Shown here piece after piece: positions 1 through 5,324 of a stretch of 12,753 nucleotides of DNA. Every line of letters begins with the position of its first letter. Position 1 is the first letter of the stretch. This DNA is from Methanomassiliicoccales archaeon (GTDB taxonomy: Archaea > Thermoplasmatota > Thermoplasmata > Methanomassiliicoccales > JACIVX01): assembly GCA_028679985.1 (NCBI GenBank), contig JAJRAH010000029.1, positions 1 to 12,753 on the forward strand, given 5' to 3'. A program made the position numbers and the translations under genes. The notes under the pieces were generated by a model that was given only the letters and a program-made list of their open reading frames with translations, was not told where the DNA came from and ran no database searches.

Positions 1-20
1 ACGGGACTGGTGCATTGTTA

Positions 21-55
21 AGTTCGTGTTGGTTTTTCGATGCTGGCTGACTGAC
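21..55 (+). repeat. Imperfect 35-nt direct repeat, copy 1
   Basis: This stretch matches positions 406-440 at 28 of 35 bases by hand count, and the last 15 bases (ATGCTGG-x-TGACTGAC) differ at one position. Similarity continues weakly upstream to about position 11. The copies flank the small ORF at 140-394, and the second begins just after its stop codon. The repeat may be a remnant of a tandem duplication or a shared 3'-end signal. It does not resemble a transposon end. Confidence 0.6.
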
Positions 56-139
56 AGAATGATGACGATTCTTCGAAGACCTAGAATGAAACAAAGGAAA
101 GAAGTTAGTCTTGATGCAAAGACATGCAATGTAGGCAGC

Positions 140-394
140 ATGAACCTGACCAACGAGAGCTATGTCATCACGATCAGCGGCAGGAACTCGGTGGAGTTCT
201 ACTACAGACACAAGAACAGTTGGTACAAAGTGAGCACGCGGGGCCGGAAGTTCAAGGCGACCGCCGCGCAAGTCTTGAATCACGTCCTGCCCGCACTGGC
301 AGGTGTCAGGTCAAACATAACCATCAACGTGGAACATTACGAGGATCCAGAGAAGCGAGTCCTTGTGGGTCCGCGTGGCGTAGAAGCTATTTGA
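140..394 (+). CDS. Small protein of unknown function (84 aa)
   Basis: I do not recognise this protein. From Met at 140 it reads 84 residues: a beta-rich N-terminal half with alternating hydrophobic residues (YVITISG, VEFYYRH, WYKVSTRG), a helix-like segment (AAQVLNHVLPAL) and a final strand-like stretch (NITINVEHY). It has no signal peptide, membrane segment or cysteine motif. The frame is open upstream to GTG 26 and contains ATG 86. However, codons 86-139 have only about 5 of 17 G/C third positions, against about 16 of 17 in the next 17 codons, so real coding probably begins at 140. The upstream part of the frame also overlaps the direct-repeat copy. There is no clear Shine-Dalgarno sequence. 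The strong third-position bias argues for a real gene; its role is unknown. Confidence 0.6.
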   Translation: MNLTNESYVITISGRNSVEFYYRHKNSWYKVSTRGRKFKATAAQVLNHVLPALAGVRSNITINVEHYEDPEKRVLVGPRGVEAI

Positions 395-405
395 GCGTAC
401 TGTTG

Positions 406-440
406 ACTTCTTGTCTGTTCTTCAATGCTGGATGACTGAC
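406..440 (+). repeat. Imperfect 35-nt direct repeat, copy 2
   Basis: This is the partner of the copy at 21-55, starting 11 nt after the stop codon of the 84-aa ORF. If the copies mark a tandem duplication, a diverged copy of the same small gene should lie just upstream of this window. Confidence 0.6.
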
Positions 441-535
441 GGCATCTGGGTCTAGACCACACACTCCCGCATTCAGTAACTCGATTGGCAATTTCGAAGA
501 CACCCCGATCTCCTGGATATGTAGCTTCAGCGACT

Positions 536-551
536 TTCGATCTCGATCGAA
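536..551. promoter_or_regulatory. Inverted repeat upstream of tbp
   Basis: Two 7-bp arms (TTCGATC and GATCGAA) are separated by TC and pair perfectly. The element lies about 80 nt upstream of the tbp TATA box and contains the 8-mer TCGATCGA, which also occurs at 3822-3829 upstream of the second ftsZ. It could be a binding site for a dimeric regulator. No regulator is identified, and chance occurrence is not excluded. Confidence 0.3.
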
Positions 552-623
552 TGTGTGGCGAAAGGGAGACGTACCTGCTGATTCTCCCGCAAATCCAGTT
601 CGAATTCCATCGGAAGTGAGTAT

Positions 624-666
624 AAGAACCTATATAAAGGGGTATTTAAATAACCCGCTCAGGTGA
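624..666 (+). promoter_or_regulatory. tbp promoter and ribosome binding site
   Basis: A BRE-like AAGAACC (624-630) directly precedes TATATAAA (631-638), which predicts transcription start near 658-660. GGTGA at 662-666 is a Shine-Dalgarno sequence 4 nt before ATG 671. A second AT-rich element, the perfect palindrome TATTTAAATA (643-652), lies between the TATA box and the predicted start. It is flanked by GGG and by CCC with one bulged base. Used as a TATA box it would give a leaderless transcript starting at about the ATG. Confidence 0.7.
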
Positions 667-670
667 CCTA

Positions 671-1219
671 ATGGCCAAGATAAAGATCGAGAACGTTGTG
701 GCTTCCACATCACTAGGCGAAGAGCTGGACCTGCAATCTATCGCGCTTGCGCTCGATGGTGCAGAGTATGAACCCGAGCAGTTTCCGGGTCTCATCTACA
801 GACTCAAGGAACCGAAGACCGCGACCCTTCTTTTCAGGAGCGGAAAGGTCGTATGCACTGGTGCCAAGAGCCTCGAGCATGTAAAAGTGGCGATCAACAA
901 GGTCGCGAAGCAGATCGAGCGCGCAGGCATCAAGGTCAAGATGGAGCCGAAGATCGAAGTCCAGAACATCGTCGCATCATCCGACCTAGGCACCGAAATC
1001 AACCTGAACGCCATCGCGATATCGCTTGGCCTGGAGAAGGTCGAGTACGAACCGGAACAGTTCCCCGGCCTCGTTTACAGGATCGACGAGCCGAAGGTTG
1101 TCGTGCTGCTGTTCGGCTCCGGCAAGCTTGTATGCACTGGCGCAAGGAAGCCTCAGGACGTCGAGGCCGCTGTGAACAAGATAACAGAGGAACTCAAGGC
1201 GGCCGGGCTGCTGCACTGA
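671..1219 (+). CDS. tbp: TATA-box binding protein (TBP)
   Basis: This is the archaeal general transcription factor that binds and bends TATA DNA and, with TFB, recruits RNA polymerase. The 182-residue length is normal for archaeal TBP, which is only the conserved saddle core. The protein is two clear direct repeats of about 90 residues. Each has the sequence (V/I)ASxxLGxE, then YEPEQFPGL(I/V)YR, then LLFxSGK(V/L)VCTGA; the repeats start at about residues 5 and 95. The phenylalanines in these blocks belong to the DNA-kinking surface. The start is fixed by the Shine-Dalgarno GGTGA and the upstream TATA box. The stop lies 3 nt before the next ATG, so the hydrolase gene is probably co-transcribed. 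The palindrome between its TATA box and start could allow autoregulation, but that is inference. Confidence 0.97.
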   Translation: MAKIKIENVVASTSLGEELDLQSIALALDGAEYEPEQFPGLIYRLKEPKTATLLFRSGKVVCTGAKSLEHVKVAINKVAKQIERAGIKVKMEPKIEVQNIVASSDLGTEINLNAIAISLGLEKVEYEPEQFPGLVYRIDEPKVVVLLFGSGKLVCTGARKPQDVEAAVNKITEELKAAGLLH

Positions 1220-1222
1220 GCC

Positions 1223-2062
1223 ATGAGCTTCCCGATACTTGACAATCACATTCATCTTCAGCCTAGAGGCAGGAACGTCGAGGCCCTGAGAGACTTTTCC
1301 AGAGCGGGGGGGACACACGTCGTTCTCTCCCAGCTTCCCTACGACGAGGTACAGATCAAGGAAGAAGAGGATTTCAGAGCTTCATATCAAATCACGCTCG
1401 ACATCGCAGACAAGGCAAGGAAAGAAACGGACGTCCGAGTCTTCGTGTCCGTCGGTCCCTATCCGGTTCTCCTACTCAGTCTAGCCGAAGACTACGGTCT
1501 CGCAAGAGCGATCGAGATCATGAAGGGAGGAATGGACATCGCTGGCGAACTTGTCGAGGAGGGGAAGGCAATCGCCTTGGGCGAGATCGGCAGACCTCAC
1601 TTCCCGGTATCGTCTGAGTTGCTTAGAGCCTCGAACGACATCCTCAGTTACGGCATGAAGATAGCCTCCGAAATCGGGTGCGCGGTCGTGCTCCACACCG
1701 AGAGTGCTACGCCTGAATCTATGCGGGAGATCGCCGCCATCGCCGATTCTGTCAGCCTCGACAGAGGAAAGGTCGTGAAGCACTACTGCCCGCCGTTGGT
1801 CCTGCCAGAAGAGAATCACGGTCTGTTTCCGTCAGTGCTCGCGAGCCGCACCTCCATCTCCGAAGCTCTTCGAAAGGGATCCAGGTTCATGATGGAGACT
1901 GACTATCTCGACGACTTGTCAAGACCCGGCGCCGTCATGTCCATCACAACCGTTCCGAAGAGAACCAAGGCCCTCGCGGCATCTGGATCGGTATCGGAGG
2001 AAGACATCCTCAGGATTCACAAGGACAATCCAGAGAAGGTGTACGACATCGCTATAGAATGA
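1223..2062 (+). CDS. TatD-like metal-dependent hydrolase (COG1099 type)
   Basis: This is a predicted TIM-barrel hydrolase of the amidohydrolase/TatD group, close to the archaeal COG1099 family. Its true substrate is not known; nuclease activity is suggested only by TatD relatives. The metal-site residues follow the TatD order: D7 and HxH (H9, H11) after the first strand, E121 in ALGEIGRP with H126 nearby, H158 in VVLHTE, H187 in VKHY, and D227 in METDY. At 279 residues it is of ordinary length and appears intact. The ATG is 3 nt after the tbp stop and has no strong Shine-Dalgarno sequence, so translation is probably coupled to tbp. I am confident of the fold and metal site, less so of the exact subfamily. 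Confidence 0.88.
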   Translation: MSFPILDNHIHLQPRGRNVEALRDFSRAGGTHVVLSQLPYDEVQIKEEEDFRASYQITLDIADKARKETDVRVFVSVGPYPVLLLSLAEDYGLARAIEIMKGGMDIAGELVEEGKAIALGEIGRPHFPVSSELLRASNDILSYGMKIASEIGCAVVLHTESATPESMREIAAIADSVSLDRGKVVKHYCPPLVLPEENHGLFPSVLASRTSISEALRKGSRFMMETDYLDDLSRPGAVMSITTVPKRTKALAASGSVSEEDILRIHKDNPEKVYDIAIE

Positions 2063-2080
2063 AGTCGATATGCTTTCGTC

Positions 2081-2374
2081 TTAGTCGCAGTAGCGAATCT
2101 CGAAGTCGTCGGATTCCTGCTCGCATTCCGACCACTTGATCTTCACATCGTCGACTCTAGCGGCAGGGTGCTCGGTTCTAAGCTTCTTGACAATCGACTC
2201 TATGTCCTCTCTCTCGCCCTCGAACACCGCATCGACGGAACCGTCGGGCATGTTCATCACCCACCCAACGACGCCGACCTCGGCCGCGAAGCGCCGAGCG
2301 TAGTCCCTGAAGTAGACCCCCTGAACCTTGCCAGTGAACCGAACTTCAGCCCTTACCCTCATCAGAAGGTGCAT
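2081..2374 (-). CDS. acyP: Acylphosphatase
   Basis: Acylphosphatase is a small cytosolic enzyme that hydrolyses acyl phosphates such as carbamoyl phosphate or 1,3-bisphosphoglycerate. From the proposed ATG it has 97 residues, the usual size. The signature GKVQGVYFRDYARR carries the phosphate-binding loop and catalytic Arg, and GWVMNMPDGSV carries the catalytic Asn. The frame is open back to 2515, but the extra 47 residues have no family counterpart and would overlap the TATA box of the divergent ftsZ. I therefore chose ATG 2374, with a purine-rich GGGAGA just upstream; ATG 2362 is the alternative. It is convergent with the hydrolase, with 18 nt between the stops. A minus-strand TATA-like CATATAAGG near 2473-2481 could serve it from the region shared with ftsZ. 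Confidence 0.92.
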   Translation of the reverse strand: MHLLMRVRAEVRFTGKVQGVYFRDYARRFAAEVGVVGWVMNMPDGSVDAVFEGEREDIESIVKKLRTEHPAARVDDVKIKWSECEQESDDFEIRYCD

Positions 2375-2467
2375 CGTCTCCCTGCAGAAAAGGACTTCGC
2401 ATCTTCGAGGGCTCCGACCAATTCTCCGCACTAACAATCGCGCTATCTTCCCAGCCGCGCAGAATCG

Positions 2468-2555
2468 GTAAACCTTATATGCTAGAATGCGACATAATAA
2501 CTCTCCGGGATGCACGTTTCTGGGATGGGAGCGGGCATTGGGTCAAGGATGGTGA
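2468..2555 (+). promoter_or_regulatory. Promoter and leader of first ftsZ
   Basis: A BRE-like GTAAACC (2468-2474) is followed by TTATATG (2475-2481), predicting transcription start near 2504 and a leader of about 58 nt. GGTGA at 2551-2555 is a Shine-Dalgarno sequence 6 nt before ATG 2562; GGAGG at 2557-2561 abuts the ATG and is too close to be the main site. The leader also contains an out-of-frame ATG at 2510, listed separately. Confidence 0.55.
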
Positions 2556-2593
2556 CGGAGGATGAAATCTTCATTGGCAGAGTCTCTCACTAA
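2510..2593 (+). other. Possible 27-codon upstream ORF overlapping the ftsZ start
   Basis: ATG 2510 opens a 27-codon frame (beginning MHVSGMGAG) that ends at TAA 2591-2593, overlapping the ftsZ start in another frame. It would begin about 6 nt after the predicted transcription start, so leaderless initiation there is conceivable. No homology is recognised. It may be a chance ORF or a translational attenuator. Confidence 0.2.
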
Positions 2594-3677
2594 GGGGATT
2601 GGTGGAGGGACCGGTGGACCGGGGATAGATGGTTCGGGCGAGGTGGCATCGGACGCAGAACTGATCGATATCCTGCAGAAGCTGAGGACGAACATCACGA
2701 TCGTGGGGGTAGGCGGTGGCGGCTGCAACACGATCGCGAGGATATGCGAGGAGGGTATATCCGGCGTCAATATGTACGCCGCGAACACTGACGCCCAGCA
2801 TCTCCTCACTCTGAAATCACCTAACAAGATACTACTTGGCCGAAGAAGCACTCGCGGACTTGGAGCCGGTGCGCTCCCACAGGTTGGAGAAGAAGCTGCG
2901 CGAGAGGCCGAAGAGGAGCTGAGGAAGGCACTCACTGGAGCGAACATGGTATTCGTCACGGCGGGCATGGGCGGAGGAACCGGTACTGGAGGAGCTGCCG
3001 TGATCGCCGAGATCGCCAAGGAGCTCGGGGCGCTGACAGTCGCGATCACGACGATTCCGTTCCGAGGCGAAGGACGCCTCCGTATGGAGAACGCCGAGTG
3101 GGGTCTGGAGAGGCTGAGGAACGTCGCGGACACGGTCATCGTGATCCCGAACGACAAGCTCTTGCAGCTCGTGCCGAGGCTTTCACTCAACTCCGCGTTC
3201 AAAGTTGCGGACGAGGTACTCATGAGGGCGATAAAGGGAATCACCGAGCTGATCACCAAGCCGGGTCTTGTGAACCTTGACTTCAATGATGTGAAGACTA
3301 TCATGAAAGGCGCAGGAGTGGCAATGATAGGACTCGGGGAATCCTCCGGTCACGTCGACGAGCGGGCCGATGAGGCGCTGGAGCAGGCGCTCAGCTCGCC
3401 GCTGCTTGAGGTAGATATCAGCAACGCTACAGGCGTTCTGATCAACGTCGTCGGCGGACCTGACATGACGATCTCTGAGGCCGAAAAAGTTGCCGAAGAG
3501 GTCCAGAAGAAGGTGAGTCCCAATGCGAGGATCTTGTGGGGAGCGGCGATAGATCCGACGCTCGAGCACAGCATGAGAGTGCTACTGGTAATGACCGGAG
3601 TTCAGTCCAAGCAGATACTTGGAAGGAGCGAGGACTACACGCGCGTCAAAGGCGCGGACATCGATTTGATAAGGTAG
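2562..3677 (+). CDS. ftsZ: Cell division GTPase FtsZ, first tandem copy (FtsZ1-type)
   Basis: FtsZ is a tubulin-like GTPase that polymerises into the cytokinetic ring at midcell. This 371-residue protein has the glycine-rich nucleotide loop (VGVGGGGCNT, about 48-57), YAANTDAQHL, the tubulin signature GGGTGTG at 137-143, PNDKLL, and the T7 catalytic loop NLDFND at 238-243, so the GTPase site appears intact. An N-terminal tail (MKSSLAESL) matches the tail of the second copy, and the C-terminus ends ADIDLIR, like archaeal FtsZ C-termini. The start is the first in-frame codon after a stop at 2553-2555 and has Shine-Dalgarno GGTGA. The blocks GITELITKPGLVNLDF and GVAMIGLGE are those I associate with archaeal FtsZ1 rather than FtsZ2. 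Its transcription appears separate from the second copy, which has its own promoter. Confidence 0.96.
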   Translation: MKSSLAESLTKGIGGGTGGPGIDGSGEVASDAELIDILQKLRTNITIVGVGGGGCNTIARICEEGISGVNMYAANTDAQHLLTLKSPNKILLGRRSTRGLGAGALPQVGEEAAREAEEELRKALTGANMVFVTAGMGGGTGTGGAAVIAEIAKELGALTVAITTIPFRGEGRLRMENAEWGLERLRNVADTVIVIPNDKLLQLVPRLSLNSAFKVADEVLMRAIKGITELITKPGLVNLDFNDVKTIMKGAGVAMIGLGESSGHVDERADEALEQALSSPLLEVDISNATGVLINVVGGPDMTISEAEKVAEEVQKKVSPNARILWGAAIDPTLEHSMRVLLVMTGVQSKQILGRSEDYTRVKGADIDLIR

Positions 3678-3749
3678 AGACGAAGCGCTGCGAATTCGCA
3701 TAGGATGACGGACTAGTCCCTTCCCTTGACCCGTCCCCGGAATCCCGTC

Positions 3750-3770
3750 CCTAAGCACGCAGCGCTTAGG
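3750..3770 (+). other. Hairpin downstream of first ftsZ
   Basis: CCTAAGC (3750-3756) and GCTTAGG (3764-3770) form a perfect 7-bp stem with a 7-nt loop, 73 nt past the ftsZ stop. No T-run follows directly; the nearest is TTTT at 3802-3805, after a small CGAG-TAG-CTCG hairpin. It may mark the 3' end of the first ftsZ mRNA, which is an inference. Confidence 0.3.
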
Positions 3771-3824
3771 AAGCTCCGACGAGTTCGGCGAGTAGCTCGA
3801 GTTTTGATGTTCCAGACGTAATCG

Positions 3825-3836
3825 ATCGACGTCGAT
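3825..3836. promoter_or_regulatory. 12-bp perfect palindrome upstream of second ftsZ promoter
   Basis: ATCGACGTCGAT is a perfect 12-bp palindrome ending 4 nt before the BRE-like CGAAACC of the second ftsZ promoter, a position where archaeal activators or repressors commonly bind. It overlaps TCGATCGA (3822-3829), also found upstream of tbp. About three 12-bp palindromes are expected by chance in 12.7 kb, so position rather than rarity is the argument. Confidence 0.3.
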
Positions 3837-3840
3837 TCAC

Positions 3841-3927
3841 CGAAACCTATTAAAACACAAATGCACGTAAGGCTGTAAACAGAGTGAATAGATTCAGTGT
3901 TAACTCGCTGAATGACGCTCATGGAGG
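3841..3927 (+). promoter_or_regulatory. Promoter and ribosome binding site of second ftsZ
   Basis: BRE-like CGAAACC (3841-3847) followed by TATTAAAA (3848-3855) predicts transcription start near 3878. GGAGG at 3923-3927 lies 7 nt before GTG 3935. The resulting leader of about 57 nt is the same length as that predicted for the first ftsZ. Confidence 0.6.
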
Positions 3928-3934
3928 CCTTGTC

Positions 3935-5053
3935 GTGAAATCGTTCATCAGTGACGCATTGTCTCGTGCCGGAACAAATGCTGCGGAAATGGCGCCTGTG
4001 GCGATGACGCCACCGTTTAGAGGATACTCAGCAGAGGACGAAGAGCTTGAGAAGATACTCGCCAGTCTGAAGACCAACATCAAGATCATAGGTTGCGGCG
4101 GCGGAGGATCGAACACGATAGACCGCCTTGTGGAGTCCGGCATCATCGGAGCGGACCTCTACGCCGCGAACACTGACGCTCAGCACCTCTTGGTGGTAAG
4201 GGCGCCGCACAAGGTCCTGCTCGGAAGGAGAAGCACGAGAGGGCTCGGAGCCGGCTCCTTGCCGCAGGTGGGAGAGGAGGCTGCACGCGAGGCCGAGGAA
4301 GACTTGAGGAAGATCCTGACCGGAGCCGACATCGTTTTCATAACCGCTGGCCTGGGTGGCGGTACTGGTACGGGCTCTGCCCCGTTCATCGCCCAGATGG
4401 CGAAAGAGGCGGGAGCGTTGACCGTCGCTATCTGCACTTCTCCATTCAAGGCGGAGGGCACGATCAGGATGGAAAACGCGGAGTGGGGTCTGGAACGATT
4501 GAGGAACGTCGCTGACACAGTCATAGTCATCCCGAACGACAAGCTTCTCGAGCTCGTCCCAAGGCTGTCCTTGAACGCTGCTTTCAAAGTCGCGGACGAG
4601 GTCCTGATGCGAGCCATAAAGGGCATCACGGAGCTGATCACGAAGCCAGGATTGGTGAACCTCGACTTCAACGACCTCAGGACGATCATGAAGGGCGGGG
4701 GCGTCGCCATGATCGGATTGGGTGAGGGCGAGGACGACGACCGCATAGATCAGGCTGTCGATCAGGCGATCAACTCGCCGCTGATCGACGTAGACATAAG
4801 CGGTGCGTCCGGAGCACTGGTCAATGTGACCGGCGGAGAGAGCATGACGGTCACGGAGGCGGAGAAGGTCGCGGAGGTCATCCAGTCAAGGGTGAGTCCG
4901 AGCGCGAGGATCATCTGGGGAGCCGCCATAGACCCGACCCTCAACGACAAGGTCAGGGTGATGGTGGTAATCACTGGAGTGAAGTCGAAATACATCCTTG
5001 GTCCGAAGGAGACTCAGACCGCGAAGACCATGGACGTCGATTTTATAAGGTAG
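3935..5053 (+). CDS. ftsZ: Cell division GTPase FtsZ, second tandem copy (FtsZ1-type)
   Basis: This second FtsZ has all core motifs: IGCGGGGSNT, YAANTDAQHL, GGGTGTG at 141-147, PNDKLL and the T7 loop NLDFND at 242-247. It ends MDVDFIR. The frame is open to GTG 3884 (389 aa), but I place the start at GTG 3935. That start has an ideally spaced GGAGG, gives 372 residues against 371 for the first copy, and aligns the N-termini (MKSFISDAL with MKSSLAESL). GTG 3884 is about 6 nt after the predicted transcription start, so a longer leaderless product cannot be excluded. Residues around PNDKLL to GVAMIGLGE match the first copy at 82 of 87 positions. The position just before secE-spt5-rpl11 is where ftsZ1 sits in other euryarchaea, so this copy may be the ancestral one. 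Confidence 0.95.
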   Translation: MKSFISDALSRAGTNAAEMAPVAMTPPFRGYSAEDEELEKILASLKTNIKIIGCGGGGSNTIDRLVESGIIGADLYAANTDAQHLLVVRAPHKVLLGRRSTRGLGAGSLPQVGEEAAREAEEDLRKILTGADIVFITAGLGGGTGTGSAPFIAQMAKEAGALTVAICTSPFKAEGTIRMENAEWGLERLRNVADTVIVIPNDKLLELVPRLSLNAAFKVADEVLMRAIKGITELITKPGLVNLDFNDLRTIMKGGGVAMIGLGEGEDDDRIDQAVDQAINSPLIDVDISGASGALVNVTGGESMTVTEAEKVAEVIQSRVSPSARIIWGAAIDPTLNDKVRVMVVITGVKSKYILGPKETQTAKTMDVDFIR

Positions 5054-5099
5054 AGGTGCTTCACCCCTTCACGCTACGCCGAAACAAGAGTGCATCAAA

Positions 5100-5324
5100 A
5101 TGGATGTAATTGGCAAATCGTGGGAAGTCCAGAAAGATATCGAGGATAGAGTCAAGCACGTCGGCAAGGGCAAGTATGGCAGAGTGCTGAAGATGGCCCG
5201 GAAGCCAAATAACGAGGAGTACGTCCGTACGATCGAGATAACGGGCCTCGGTCTCATCCTCATCGGAGGCTTAGGCTTCCTGATCTACTGGCTCATGGTT
5301 TATCTGCCGGGTTACTTCGGCTGA
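5100..5324 (+). CDS. secE: Preprotein translocase subunit SecE (Sec61 gamma)
   Basis: SecE is the small clamp subunit of the SecYEG translocon in the cytoplasmic membrane. The 74-residue protein has an amphipathic, charged N-terminal helix (about 8-32), the family hinge ARKPNNEEY (33-41) and one membrane segment of about 23 residues (47-69, TGLGLILIGGLGFLIYWLMVYLP). The length is normal for archaeal SecE. There is no convincing Shine-Dalgarno sequence; the gap from the second ftsZ is 46 nt and holds a small GGTG-CTT-CACC hairpin near 5056-5066. Its TGA shares the A with the spt5 ATG. Co-transcription with ftsZ is likely. An AT-rich TTTTATAA at the end of ftsZ (5041-5048) could be a weak promoter. 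Confidence 0.93.
   Translation: MDVIGKSWEVQKDIEDRVKHVGKGKYGRVLKMARKPNNEEYVRTIEITGLGLILIGGLGFLIYWLMVYLPGYFG

Noticed and set aside
45..70. C/D-box-like ATGATGA and CTGA near the first repeat copy
   Set aside because: The order and spacing do not form a C...D'...C'...D guide RNA, and no kink-turn pairing stem is seen.
590..615. T-loop-like GTTCGAATT, possible tRNA
   Set aside because: The flanking bases do not pair to make a T stem, and no anticodon arm or acceptor stem can be drawn around it.
2375..2515. Long form of the acylphosphatase with 47 extra N-terminal residues
   Set aside because: The extra part has no family counterpart and overlaps the likely promoter of the divergent ftsZ.
2543..3304. 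Long minus-strand ORF opposite the first ftsZ (similar one at 4180-4746)
   Set aside because: These Ser/Ala/Pro-rich frames are antisense shadows of GC-rich coding sequence, and both paralogues show the same artefact.
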